Positions 31,323-40,633 are shown, counted from the first letter of the stretch. The stretch is 64,000 bases of DNA from Gallionellaceae bacterium (GCA_019753125.1 JAIELH010000026.1:18262-82261), one strand, 5' to 3'. Notes: generated by a model not told the origin, from the letters alone. Numbers and translations: made by a program.

Positions 31323-32593
31323 TGGCAAGCATGCCCATCTGGCAACAACTCTTCACGCGCCGCATGCTGATCTGCGTGTTCACCGGTTTCGCCTCCGGTC
31401 TGCCGCTGTATCTGCTGTTTAATCTGATACCCGCCTGGTTGCGCAGCGAGCACGTCGATCTTAAAACCATCGGCCTGTTCGCGCTGATCCAGTTTCCCTA
31501 TACGTGGAAATTCCTGTGGTCGCCGCTGCTGGACCGTTACGTGGTGCCAGTGCTCGGGCGGCGGCGCGGCTGGATGCTGCTGACGCAGATCGGGCTGTTG
31601 CTGGTGATCGCGCTGCTCGGCGGATTCTCGCCGCAGCACAGCCTGTCTTCGATCGTGCTGCTGTGCACGCTGCTCGCCTTTCTTTCCGCGACGCAGGATA
31701 TCGTGCTCGACGCTTTCCGCCGCGAGCTGCTCTCCGATGCCGAGCTGGGGCTGGGCAACGCGGTGCATGTCAATGCATACCGCATCGCCGGGCTGGTTCC
31801 TGGTTCGCTGTCGCTGATTCTGGCCGACCATTTGCCGTGGGATATGGTGTTTATCATCACCGCGCTGTTCATGCTGCCCGGCATCGCGATGACGCTGCTG
31901 GCGAATGAGCCGCAGGGGGCGATTGCGCCGAAGACGCTGCGCGAGGCGGTGGTCGAGCCGTTCCGCGAATTCGTCGGGCGGCAGGGCTGGCAAGGTGCGC
32001 TGCTGATCCTGGCATTCCTGCTCTTCTACAAACTCGGCGACAGCCTGTGCACCGCGCTGGCCACGCCGTTTTATCTCGACATGGGATTCACCAAATCGCA
32101 GATCGGCCTGATCGCGAAGAACGCCGGGCTGTGGCCGGCGGTAATCGGCGCACTGCTCGGCGGCGTCTGGATGCTGAAGCTCGGCATCAACCGCGCGCTG
32201 TGGCTGTTCGGCGTCGTGCAAGTCGTGTCGATATTCGGTTTCTACTGGCTGGCGCTGCAAGGGGTGCAGGCTGAAGTCAGCGCGGCGCATCTGACCCAGC
32301 TCGCGTTCGTGATCGGGCTGGAAGCGTTCGGGGTCGGCCTGGGTACGGCGGCCTTCGTCGCCTACATCGCGCACACCACCCATCCTTCCTACACCGCCAC
32401 GCAGTTCGCGCTGTTCACCAGTCTCGCCGCCGTGCCGCGCACCTTCGTCAATGCGACGGCTGGCTGGCTGGTAGAGCAGATGGGCTGGAGCGGTTTCTTC
32501 CTGCTGTGCGCGGCACTGGCGATACCGGGGATGCTGTTGCTGCTGAAGGTCGCGCCGTGGAATAGTGTTGCCCGAAGCGAGCCAGTGACCTAA
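31322..32593 (+). CDS. ampG: MFS muropeptide transporter AmpG-like
   Basis: GFASGLPLYLLFNLIPAWLRSEHVDLKTIGLFALIQFPYTWKFLWSPLLDR. Confidence 0.92.
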   Translation: MASMPIWQQLFTRRMLICVFTGFASGLPLYLLFNLIPAWLRSEHVDLKTIGLFALIQFPYTWKFLWSPLLDRYVVPVLGRRRGWMLLTQIGLLLVIALLGGFSPQHSLSSIVLLCTLLAFLSATQDIVLDAFRRELLSDAELGLGNAVHVNAYRIAGLVPGSLSLILADHLPWDMVFIITALFMLPGIAMTLLANEPQGAIAPKTLREAVVEPFREFVGRQGWQGALLILAFLLFYKLGDSLCTALATPFYLDMGFTKSQIGLIAKNAGLWPAVIGALLGGVWMLKLGINRALWLFGVVQVVSIFGFYWLALQGVQAEVSAAHLTQLAFVIGLEAFGVGLGTAAFVAYIAHTTHPSYTATQFALFTSLAAVPRTFVNATAGWLVEQMGWSGFFLLCAALAIPGMLLLLKVAPWNSVARSEPVT

Positions 32594-32610
32594 AACGGCT
32601 GGGATAACCG

Positions 32611-33420
32611 ATGAAGCATTTCCTGATGTGCGAGCCGAGATTTTTTGAAGTGTGCTATGTGATCAATCCCTGGATGGAAGGCAACTTGGGGCAGGTGAAC
32701 AAGGCGCTGGCGCAACAGCAGTGGGAAAATCTGTATGGCATTGTGAAAAGACTGGCATCGGTCAGCCTGATCGAGCCTGTTGCCGGACTGCCGGATATGG
32801 TGTTCACCGCCAATGCGGGACTCGTCCGCAAAAATGAAAATGGTACAAAAGATTTCATCGTCTCATCATTCCGCCATGCCGAGAGGCAACCGGAAGCAAA
32901 GCGGTTTGAAAAATTCTTTTCCTCCCATGGCTACAGGGTGCGGCATCTTCAGGCAAACACGCTATTCGAAGGTGCGGGGGATGCACTGTTCGATTCGCGG
33001 GAGAGGTTATGGGTCGGTTCTGGAATCAGGAGCGATTCACATGCGCTGCATGAAATTGTCGGTGCGCTCGATATCGAAGCCTATGCGCTTGAGCTCATCG
33101 ACCCCCGCTGGTATCACCTCGACACGGCGTTTTGTCCGCTGCCGGAAGGACGGATCATCGCCTATGAAAAAGCGTTCGCCGGGAACAGCGTGGCAACCCT
33201 TAACGATATCTTCGGTGAAAACATCATCTGGGTCTCTGAATTCGACGCCAGAAATTTCGCCTGCAACGCGATCTCCATCAAGCGGAGCGTCATCATGCAT
33301 CATGCCTCGGCAGAGCTGAAATTCGCATTGGCACAACACGGCTTAGAAGTCATCGAGATAGATGTTTCCGAGTTCCTTAAATCCGGCGGCGCATGTAAAT
33401 GCCTGACGCTGGAAATCTGA
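32611..33420 (+). CDS. Amidinotransferase / dimethylarginine dimethylaminohydrolase-like protein
   Basis: LPDMVFTANAGLV; LFEGAGDALF; YHLDTAFCPLPEGRIIAYEKAF; C-terminal GGACKCLTLEI. Confidence 0.87.
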   Translation: MKHFLMCEPRFFEVCYVINPWMEGNLGQVNKALAQQQWENLYGIVKRLASVSLIEPVAGLPDMVFTANAGLVRKNENGTKDFIVSSFRHAERQPEAKRFEKFFSSHGYRVRHLQANTLFEGAGDALFDSRERLWVGSGIRSDSHALHEIVGALDIEAYALELIDPRWYHLDTAFCPLPEGRIIAYEKAFAGNSVATLNDIFGENIIWVSEFDARNFACNAISIKRSVIMHHASAELKFALAQHGLEVIEIDVSEFLKSGGACKCLTLEI

Positions 33421-33424
33421 ACAG

Positions 33425-34153
33425 GTGCAGGCAGTGAGCGCCGATGAATTGATTGCCGCCGCACAAAAATTGTCGCGCACCGTATCCGGCCTGTCTTTTT
33501 CTGCGCCGGTCACGCATGTCTATAACCCGCTCGATTATGCCTGGGCATGCCACGAGCAATACCTGCGGCGCTACGGCGATGGCAGGAAGCGCATCGTGTT
33601 TGTCGGCATGAATCCAGGCCCGTTCGGCATGACGCAAATCGGCGTGCCGTTCGGCGAAATCGCGGCGGCGCGCGACTGGCTGCATCTTGATGCGCCCATT
33701 GCCAGGCCATCGCGAGAGAATCCGGCGCGCCCCATCGAAGGCTGGTCATGCCCGCGCAGCGAAGTGAGCGGACGGCGGTTGTGGGGGCTGTTCGCGCAAC
33801 GCTTCGGCGAGGCAGACCAATTCTTCGCCGATCACTTCGTCGCCAACTACTGCCCGCTGGCGTTCTTCGCCGGCGCACGCAACCTCACGCCGGACAAACT
33901 GCCCGCAGACGAGGCCGCCCCGCTGTTTGCGGCCTGCGACGCCCATCTGGCAGAAGTGGTGCGCTCATGCGGCGCGGAGTGGGTGATTGGCATCGGCGGC
34001 TTCGCGGAATCCCGCGCGCGCAACGCGCTGGCAAAGGTTCCAGGCATCCGCTTCGGCCGCATCCTGCACCCCAGCCCGGCCTCGCCCGCCGCCAATCGCG
34101 GCTGGGCAGAACAGGCTACCAGGCAGATGCAGGAATTAGGGTTGTGGGATTAG
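33425..34153 (+). CDS. SMUG1-like single-strand-selective uracil-DNA glycosylase
   Basis: FVGMNPGPFGMTQIGVPFGE and HPSPASPAANRGW motifs. Confidence 0.87.
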   Translation: MQAVSADELIAAAQKLSRTVSGLSFSAPVTHVYNPLDYAWACHEQYLRRYGDGRKRIVFVGMNPGPFGMTQIGVPFGEIAAARDWLHLDAPIARPSRENPARPIEGWSCPRSEVSGRRLWGLFAQRFGEADQFFADHFVANYCPLAFFAGARNLTPDKLPADEAAPLFAACDAHLAEVVRSCGAEWVIGIGGFAESRARNALAKVPGIRFGRILHPSPASPAANRGWAEQATRQMQELGLWD

Positions 34154-34181
34154 TATCTATGCTCGCTGCCTGCGCTCGAAG

Positions 34182-34316
34182 ATTGGTGTATTCCTCGCCC
34201 TTGGTCAGCATGGTGTAGATCAAGCGCGCCAACTTGAGCGCAGCGGCGGTCACGACTTCGGGCTTGTCCATGCGCCTGCACATTCTGCGGAAATATGCGC
34301 CCTGCGCTGACTGGCG
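34182..34316 (-). pseudogene. Transposase C-terminal remnant (IS110/transposase_20-like)
   Basis: Own minus-strand translation RQSAQGAYFRRMCRRMDKPEVVTAAALKLARLIYTMLTKGEEYTN; no intact ORF. Confidence 0.72.
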
Positions 34317-34353
34317 AAAATATATGTGACGCTGACCCTAATCAATTCGGGCC

Positions 34354-35316
34354 TCATGTGGCTGGCCTAAAGAGCGCTAATACTTTTGTACGGAGAGCTT
34401 CGTCGCAGAATTCTTCCATGCCTAGCATTCGAATAAGAGCATCTACTTGTTCATCGCTTCGGTGTTCGTATGCGAGAAGCCTTTCAATTTTATGCTTTGG
34501 CAGATACTGATCGAAGTATTGAAATGGATTGGATGTCTTCGGCACATGCGAAATTATCAAGTTCCAACTGCACTTCTTCTGTATGCCTTCGTAGAGACGC
34601 TTGTATTCGAAGTAGGGCTGAAGGATTTGCGCATACTCTTCAAGTACGGCGCCTTTGTGCCAGGCATAAAAGCTTTGCACATGCTTTCGGTATTCAAAAA
34701 AGAGGTCGTAGATGTCGATTGTGTCCGAGGCGCTTTCAATAAACTCCCGTGCTTTTGCGGTCCAGCCATCCCATGCAAGCAACTCAGGCTTCGTAACCGT
34801 GAATCGAGCCGCTCGTGAGTGGGACTTGAAGTCGTGATGAATGACCCAGTTAGCCTGTGCGATGCGCCAATGAGTGTTGTAGTTTCTGAGGCATTGCAAA
34901 AAATCGTGTAGCCCGGGAGAAGAGAAGGCGGCCTTCAATCGATCAAAGTATTCGCTAACGGGTGCAGTCCCCTGAAATTTGCGTGCATGATCGACTAGCG
35001 CCATGAGAGACGAAGTGCAGTGAAAGAGCTTCTTTTTGACAGCGCGAATATGGCTCTCAGCTTCATTCACGTTTGCTTGGTGCCAGAACGTCAGATTTTT
35101 GCTGTGATCTCCGAAGAGACATATCTCGTCGAGAAGCTCGGTGGTGCTTGCATGAAATATCCATATAGTGTCTTCGAGATCCCACACAGCGCGCCATAGC
35201 TTGCCGCCCGAGGTCTCTTCAATTGACTCTCTTGCGTCCGAGAAACTTGTGAATATCGCGGCCTCAATGATGTCGCGAGACCAAGGATGCGGGACGGTGT
35301 CGAGGTAGCGGGTCAT
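34354..35316 (-). CDS. Cassette-borne hypothetical protein
   Basis: Uninterrupted ORF starting just inside the GTTGGGC core (MTRYLDTVPHPWSRDII...). Confidence 0.65.
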   Translation of the reverse strand: MTRYLDTVPHPWSRDIIEAAIFTSFSDARESIEETSGGKLWRAVWDLEDTIWIFHASTTELLDEICLFGDHSKNLTFWHQANVNEAESHIRAVKKKLFHCTSSLMALVDHARKFQGTAPVSEYFDRLKAAFSSPGLHDFLQCLRNYNTHWRIAQANWVIHHDFKSHSRAARFTVTKPELLAWDGWTAKAREFIESASDTIDIYDLFFEYRKHVQSFYAWHKGAVLEEYAQILQPYFEYKRLYEGIQKKCSWNLIISHVPKTSNPFQYFDQYLPKHKIERLLAYEHRSDEQVDALIRMLGMEEFCDEALRTKVLALFRPAT

Positions 35317-35323
35317 GAGGCCC

Positions 35324-35390
35324 AACGTTAAGTGGCTATCCTATTTGACGCAAAATATTGCATCAAGCAGTTGCCTGTTTGTTTATAAAA
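35324..35390. repeat. 67-bp direct repeat copy 1, abutting a cassette core site
   Basis: AACGTTAAGTGGCTATCCTATTTGACGCAAAATATTGCATCAAGCAGTTGCCTGTTTGTTTATAAAA. Confidence 0.95.
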
Positions 35391-35408
35391 TTTGATTCAT
35401 GGTCACAA

Positions 35409-35474
35409 GCCTAACGTAATGGAGCTAAGGGGCTGCGCGCTTTTGCGCAGTCCCGCTTGAGCGCAGGATTAGAC
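35409..35474 (-). repeat. attC of the brnT/brnA cassette
   Basis: Minus: GTCTAATCCTGCGCTCAAGCGGGACTGCGCAAAAGCGCGCAGCCCCTTAGCTCCATTACGTTAGGC. Confidence 0.88.
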
Positions 35475-35783
35475 CGATGCATCCCTGAACGCCCGCAATA
35501 CGGTATTGATCTTGGTTTGGTAACCCGGCCCTTGTGCCTTGAACCACTCAAGGACATCTCGATCCACACGAAGCGAAATTGAAGACTTTGTCGGGAGCGG
35601 CTCCAATCCACGACGGACAATCCCTCGAACGATATGTTTCAAACTTGCTTCAGGGTGTTCGGCAGTTGTCTCTGCTTTGGAGTGCTTTGACTCTAAACGA
35701 GCCCAGTCAGTTTTTGACTTCGTCGAAGTAGATTTGTGTTTCACGTTTTGTGGCTTTTCGGAATGAGATGATGCGGATTTCAT
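35469..35783 (-). CDS. brnA: BrnA-like antitoxin
   Basis: SSISLRVDRDVLEWFKAQGPGYQTKINTVLRAFRDA. Confidence 0.87.
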   Translation of the reverse strand: MKSASSHSEKPQNVKHKSTSTKSKTDWARLESKHSKAETTAEHPEASLKHIVRGIVRRGLEPLPTKSSISLRVDRDVLEWFKAQGPGYQTKINTVLRAFRDASV

Positions 35784-35982
35784 GTTCGTTCTCCGTGTGG
35801 ACAATTGATACGGTAACACCAGCGAGCAATCCCAGCGTAACGAAGCGCTGCTCTCCATAACTGAACCGGTCGTCCTCGAAGGTGAAAGTGATGCCTTCGA
35901 ACACGCGCGGTGCGTCGACAAAATCGAGCCCGTGGTCTTTCAGATTCCGGGTGCGCTTCGTTTCTGTCCAGAAAAATTGCAT
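35707..35982 (-). CDS. brnT: BrnT-like toxin
   Basis: FFWTETKRTRNLKDHGLDFVDAPRVFEG...VSIVHTENEHEIRIISFRKATKRE. Confidence 0.9.
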   Translation of the reverse strand: MQFFWTETKRTRNLKDHGLDFVDAPRVFEGITFTFEDDRFSYGEQRFVTLGLLAGVTVSIVHTENEHEIRIISFRKATKRETQIYFDEVKN

Positions 35983-36046
35983 AGACGAATTGTATATACG
36001 TTTCGTGGACGTTGCAAGTCTCGGAGTGGGGAAGCCCTTGTAGTGG

Positions 36047-36096
36047 AATTAACCGGCTCCGCGCTTTTGCGTCCGGGTTGAATGTCGGGTTAGCCC
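36047..36096 (-). repeat. attC of the CPBP cassette
   Basis: Minus: GGGCTAACCCGACATTCAACCCGGACGCAAAAGCGCGGAGCCGGTTAATT; inverse core CATGGGCTAAC complements the cassette start GTTAGCCCATG. Confidence 0.75.
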
Positions 36097-36768
36097 ATGC
36101 GCACCGTGTAGCGCCCAGAAGGACACCAGTGCGACAGAAGCCAGCAACGGGACGAAGCCCCAGTTTTCGTTAAGTGGGGCAGAGAGCAGAGGGGTAAAGG
36201 AAAACAGAGCATCGTAGACGGTGTGAATGACGATAGCCGCAAGGATGCTCCCTGAATGAACGTATAAGACACCCAGCAAAATACTGGCAAGAAAAATTTG
36301 CGAAAACGTCCAGACTGTCGGCTCCCAGACACCAATATGCCAGGCAGTAAAAAGCGTGCTTGTGAACAGCACGGATTTCACGAAACCAAATTTTTCGGCC
36401 AAAAGATTCTGAACAATGCCACGGAACAAGAACTCCTCTTTCACGGCCACGGGCACACTGGTTACAGCGAAGAAAATAGCAAGAGAGGGCGAAAGGTTGT
36501 AGTGACCAACGACTGCCGGGATTAGCAGGAACAGGAACAATCCGACGATTAGCAATGGACTCCGAAACGTCGATGGGTTTGTGGTACGAGAGAGGATCAG
36601 AGGCCGCAACAGCCACCAGTAAATTGACGCTGTAGCGATGCGTAAAACCGTGCGAATTGATTCAACCTCAAATGACATCGGCTCATAGAAATGAAGCGTG
36701 AGCCTCGCGATAACCATGGAGAGCAACTCGGTTACAGCAACGATCACAAGGCAGCGTGTGAGATTCAT
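36049..36768 (-). CDS. CPBP-family intramembrane metalloprotease
   Basis: AVKEEFLFRGIVQNLL (EExxxR) and AWHIGVW motifs, multiple TM segments; C-terminal tail is encoded by attC. Confidence 0.87.
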   Translation of the reverse strand: MNLTRCLVIVAVTELLSMVIARLTLHFYEPMSFEVESIRTVLRIATASIYWWLLRPLILSRTTNPSTFRSPLLIVGLFLFLLIPAVVGHYNLSPSLAIFFAVTSVPVAVKEEFLFRGIVQNLLAEKFGFVKSVLFTSTLFTAWHIGVWEPTVWTFSQIFLASILLGVLYVHSGSILAAIVIHTVYDALFSFTPLLSAPLNENWGFVPLLASVALVSFWALHGAHGLTRHSTRTQKRGAG

Positions 36769-36773
36769 GGGCT

Positions 36774-36840
36774 AACGTTAAGTGGCCATCCTATTTGACG
36801 CAAAATATTGCATCAAGCAGTTGCCTGTTTGTTTATAAAA
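36774..36840. repeat. 67-bp direct repeat copy 2
   Basis: Same as 35324-35390 with one mismatch (GGCCATC vs GGCTATC). Confidence 0.95.
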
Positions 36841-36981
36841 ATTCATAACCGCTTTAATTTCAGTTGGCTGAGTCATTTTTAGTGCGGCCTGAAATTTTCA
36901 CCAGCCATCGTTCAAAGATACAGCCACGCGGCAACAACCTGCAAGGCGCTCTCTTAAGGAGGCACTGATTTATTCGGTTTT

Positions 36982-37050
36982 GTCGTTCCCGCGAAGGCGG
37001 GAACCCAGTTAAATCAACAGACTGGATCCCCGCCTTCGCGGGGATGACGA
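36982..37050. repeat. REPIN-like inverted pair of palindromic repeats
   Basis: GTCGTTCCCGCGAAGGCGGGAACCCAGT...ACTGGATCCCCGCCTTCGCGGGGATGACGA, both palindromic and mutually inverted. Confidence 0.87.
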
Positions 37051-37065
37051 ATAATCAGCGTCCCA

Positions 37066-38412
37066 TTAAATCTTTCTAACGAATACCTTTGATTTGCGCT
37101 GGTAGTTATACAGCGATTTTTTCTGTGCCGGCAGGTCTGAGACATCCGCCTCCTTGAAGCCGCGCTCGATGAACCAGTGTGCGGTGCGCGTCGTCAGCAC
37201 GAACAGTTTTTTCAAGCCCTGCTCCCTGGCAACGGAGGCGATGTGGTTCAGGATTGCTTCGCCGTAACCGCGGTCGCGGCATTGCGCATCCACCGCAAGG
37301 GCGGCCAGTTCGGCGGCGGCCTCGTCGGGGAACGGGTACAGCGCGGCGCAGCCGATGATGCGGTGGTCGTGTTCCAGCACCACGAAGCGCGCGATTTCGC
37401 GTTCCAGCAATTCGCGGTTGCGCCGCACCAGGATTCCCGCTTCTTCCAGCGGGCGCAACAGTTGCAGCACACCGCCGACGTCTTCGATCGTGGCGGCACG
37501 CAGCGTGTTGAGCGTGCTTTCCACCACCATCGTGCCGATGCCTTCGTCGCTGAACAGTTCCTGCAACACCGCGCCATCGGTGTGGCGGCTGATCAGGTGG
37601 GTGCGCGCCACGCCGGCTTCGCAGGCGCGTATCGCGCAGGGCAGGAACAGGCTCACATCGTCCGGCAACTTGCGCTTGCTCATGCCTGACGCGGCGGATT
37701 TTGGCGGGCTCAACACCTCCTGCGCCTGGGCGACGGTAAGCTCCTTGAGCAGCTTGCCCTTCTTGTCCAGCACACCGTCGGTGTCCATCAGGAACATCAG
37801 CTTGTCGGCATCCAGCGCAATCGCGGTGGCGGTGGCGATGTCCTCCAGCGTGACGTTGAATACTTCGCCGGTGGGCGAATAACCGAGCGGCGAGAGCAGC
37901 ACCACTTCGCCGAATTCCATGCGGTCGTTCAGCGCGGCGACATCGACTTTGCGCACCGCGCCGGTATGCATCAAGTCTACGCCGTTGATGATGCCGATCG
38001 GTTGCGCGGTGATGAAATTGCCGCCCGCCACGCGGATGTCGGCATTGGCCATCGGCGAATTCGCCAGGCCCATCGACAGCAGCGCCTCGATTTCGACGCG
38101 CACCCGCCCGACCGCCTCCTTCACGCAGCGCATCGTCTCGGCATCGGTCAGGCGGATGCCGTGATGGTAGGTGTCGCCGAGATTGTTGCGCGCCAGATGC
38201 TCCTCGATCTGCGGCCGCGCGCCATGCACCAGCACCAGCCGGATGCCGAGCGCCGCAAGCAGGTTGAAATCATGCGTCAACTCGACAAACTTGCCGTCCG
38301 CCACCACTTCGCCGCCGAACGCGATGACGAAGGTCTTGCCGCGGAACGCGTTGATGTACGGTGCGACGGAGCGGAACCAGGATACAAAATCGGCAGGAGT
38401 AGTAATGTGCAT
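37066..38412 (-). CDS. argA: Amino-acid N-acetyltransferase (N-acetylglutamate synthase)
   Basis: Amino acid kinase-like N-terminus (LVLVHGARPQIEEHLARN) plus GNAT domain (AALAVDAQCRDRGYGEAIL). Confidence 0.95.
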   Translation of the reverse strand: MHITTPADFVSWFRSVAPYINAFRGKTFVIAFGGEVVADGKFVELTHDFNLLAALGIRLVLVHGARPQIEEHLARNNLGDTYHHGIRLTDAETMRCVKEAVGRVRVEIEALLSMGLANSPMANADIRVAGGNFITAQPIGIINGVDLMHTGAVRKVDVAALNDRMEFGEVVLLSPLGYSPTGEVFNVTLEDIATATAIALDADKLMFLMDTDGVLDKKGKLLKELTVAQAQEVLSPPKSAASGMSKRKLPDDVSLFLPCAIRACEAGVARTHLISRHTDGAVLQELFSDEGIGTMVVESTLNTLRAATIEDVGGVLQLLRPLEEAGILVRRNRELLEREIARFVVLEHDHRIIGCAALYPFPDEAAAELAALAVDAQCRDRGYGEAILNHIASVAREQGLKKLFVLTTRTAHWFIERGFKEADVSDLPAQKKSLYNYQRKSKVFVRKI

Positions 38413-38570
38413 GATTTGTTTGCTCGTGTTGATTGTATGGATTGTTGGCAGCGAATAATGCCATGAACCGAAAGCGAATTGTGCGTCATTATGAGCAAAA
38501 GCTCCGGCACAGGATTGCAGGTGGGCTCAATGCCAGCGGCTATCCCGCGCCAATCAACAGGTAACGTGCG

Positions 38571-39200
38571 CTACGCAGCCTGCTTTATGCCAGCCAGGGA
38601 GAAATCAGCAATGTGTCCTGCTATCGCTGCGATTTCTTCATGCCCATAGCGCAACTCTGGGTGCAGGCGTTGCAGCACCGGGTGTGAATGCCGGTAATAC
38701 AGGCATTGCCCGAAAATACTGAGGACGCAGCAGCGCAGCCTGGTTGCATCGGCGTTGGCGCCGATGATTTCGCGCACCAGTTCACCGAGAAATTCATGCA
38801 GTGGCGCAATCGCATCGCGCACGATCTGATCCAGCGCCGGGGTGGGGTCGGCCAGTTCGCGCGCCATGATGCGGCACATCGCGGAGGGGTTCTTTTCATC
38901 CAGCAGCATCAGCATGAAATCGCGGATGAACAGGCGCAACCGCACCTCCGGGCAAGCGTCGGCGTTGGCGTTGGCAACCCGCAACGCTTCGAGCGGCGCG
39001 AAATTCAGCGCCTCGGCAAGCAGCCCATCCTTGCTGCCAAAATGGTAATTTACCGCCGCGACATTTGCCTTGGCGCGGCGGCAGATTTCGCGCACTGTCG
39101 CGCCCTGAAAACCGTGCCGCGCAAACACCTCGCGCGCCGCTATCAACAAACGCGTGCGCGTTTGTGCGCTGGCAGCGCCGATTACCGTTTCGCTTGTCAC
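38571..39200 (-). CDS. TetR/AcrR-family regulator (CerR-like)
   Basis: LLIAAREVFARHGFQGATVREICRRAKANVAAVNYHFGSKDGLLAEAL. Confidence 0.92.
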   Translation of the reverse strand: MTSETVIGAASAQTRTRLLIAAREVFARHGFQGATVREICRRAKANVAAVNYHFGSKDGLLAEALNFAPLEALRVANANADACPEVRLRLFIRDFMLMLLDEKNPSAMCRIMARELADPTPALDQIVRDAIAPLHEFLGELVREIIGANADATRLRCCVLSIFGQCLYYRHSHPVLQRLHPELRYGHEEIAAIAGHIADFSLAGIKQAA

Positions 39201-40633
39201 TTGCCGCCTCCTTGCAAGTCTTTACCTTCCGCAGTATGCCGGCTTTCGCCTGCCAAGGCTTTGTAGAGCTGCGCGTCTGCCGACAGCGCGGCGCGCCGTA
39301 CTTGCACTGTACCCTGTTCTGCGGCGAATGCTTCGCGTTGCGCATCCAGCACTTCAAGATGATTGGCGACCCCTGCCTGATAGCGCGCATCGACCAGCTT
39401 CAGGCGCTGGTTTTGCGCCTGGGCATTGGCCTGTTGTGCAGCCAGTTGCCCGGCGAGTTTTTCGCGCGCATTCAGCAGATCCGCCACCTCGCGGAACGCC
39501 TGCTGGATGGTTTTCTCATATTCGGCAACCGCGATCACCTTGCGCGCCTCGGCGACATCGACGCCGGCGGAGATGCGCCCGGCATCGAACAACGGCAGGC
39601 TGATGGTGGGTTGGAAGCTCCACGCATCACTGCCCGCATCGAACAGCCCGGACAGGCTGCGGCTTGCGGTGCCGGCGCTGCCGGTCAGCGTGATGCGCGG
39701 CAGGAACGCGGCGCGCGCCGCGCCGATGTTGGCGTTTGCGGCAATCAGGCGTTGCTCGGCGGCCAGTACATCGGGGCGCTGCAACAGCACTTCGGCAGGC
39801 AGTCCGGCAATCGGGCCGGTGGCGATGTTTTGCCCGGCAAGCGTGCGCCCGGCGGGCAAATCTTTCATTTCCGCGATAGTCTGGCCCAGCAGCGCGTTGA
39901 GCAGGTTTTCTGCTGCGGCCTGTTGCCGCTCCAGATTCGCGCGCTCGGCCAATGCGGCCTGGTATGCGCCTTCCGCCTGCAAATAATCCAGGTCGCCCGA
40001 CACGCCCAGATCGCGGCGGCGTAAAACCAGCTCCCTGGTTTTCGCGCGTGTTCCGACAGTCGCAGCGGCGAGTTGTGTGCGCTCGCGCAGCTCCAGCAGC
40101 GACAGGTAGGCATTCGCGACATCCGCGATCAGCGACAGGCGGAACGCGCGTTGCGCGGCCTCGGTGGACAAATAATTTGCCTTGGCCGCTTCGTTCAGGC
40201 TGCTGACACGCCCCCAGAAATCCAGCTCGAACGACACCAGGCTAATGCCCACGTCATAGCGTTGCACATGCAAGCTGGCGCCGGTCGTGGATGCGCCCGC
40301 CGGGGTCAGCGAGGCGTTGCGCCCGGCGTTCAGATTCAGGTTCGGCAGCCGGTCCGCCTGCTGGATACCGTATTGCGCGCGTGCTTCGGCGATGCGCGCC
40401 GTGGCGATGCGCAGGTCGCGGTTGTTCTCCAGCGCGGCGGCGATCAGCGCCTGCAGGCGCGGGTCGGTGAAATATTCCCGCCAATCGGCAGGTGCAGCGC
40501 CCTGTACTGTTTTCAAATGCGCAGTATCGGGCCATGCGGCGGAAACCGGTGCGGCGGGGCGTTGATAGTTCGGCATCAGGGAGCAACCGCCCAGCGCCAG
40601 CGTAATTGCGCCGATCACAAATCTCTTACTCAT
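39197..40633 (-). CDS. RND efflux outer-membrane lipoprotein (NodT/OprM family)
   Basis: GGCSLMPNYQRP lipobox; outer-membrane efflux repeat organisation. Confidence 0.93.
   Translation of the reverse strand: MSKRFVIGAITLALGGCSLMPNYQRPAAPVSAAWPDTAHLKTVQGAAPADWREYFTDPRLQALIAAALENNRDLRIATARIAEARAQYGIQQADRLPNLNLNAGRNASLTPAGASTTGASLHVQRYDVGISLVSFELDFWGRVSSLNEAAKANYLSTEAAQRAFRLSLIADVANAYLSLLELRERTQLAAATVGTRAKTRELVLRRRDLGVSGDLDYLQAEGAYQAALAERANLERQQAAAENLLNALLGQTIAEMKDLPAGRTLAGQNIATGPIAGLPAEVLLQRPDVLAAEQRLIAANANIGAARAAFLPRITLTGSAGTASRSLSGLFDAGSDAWSFQPTISLPLFDAGRISAGVDVAEARKVIAVAEYEKTIQQAFREVADLLNAREKLAGQLAAQQANAQAQNQRLKLVDARYQAGVANHLEVLDAQREAFAAEQGTVQVRRAALSADAQLYKALAGESRHTAEGKDLQGGGK

Larger units (their letters stand above)
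34340..36776 (-). mobile_element. Second integron-type cassette array (CALIN-like), minus orientation
   Basis: Core sites GTTAGCC (36770-36776), GTTAATT (36047-36053), GTTAGGC (35409-35415), GTTGGGC (35320-35326); attC hairpin next to brnA nearly identical in its stem to attC3. Confidence 0.8.

Noticed and set aside
35324-36840. CRISPR array or IS ends as the explanation for the 67-bp repeats
   Set aside because: Only two copies 1.45 kb apart, direct orientation, no spacers; boundaries coincide with cassette core sites instead.
36982-37050. Inverted palindrome pair as a novel element
   Set aside because: The TTCCCGCGAAGGCGGGAA / TCCCCGCCTTCGCGGGGA type is a familiar, widespread REP/REPIN-like repeat; kept as a feature only.
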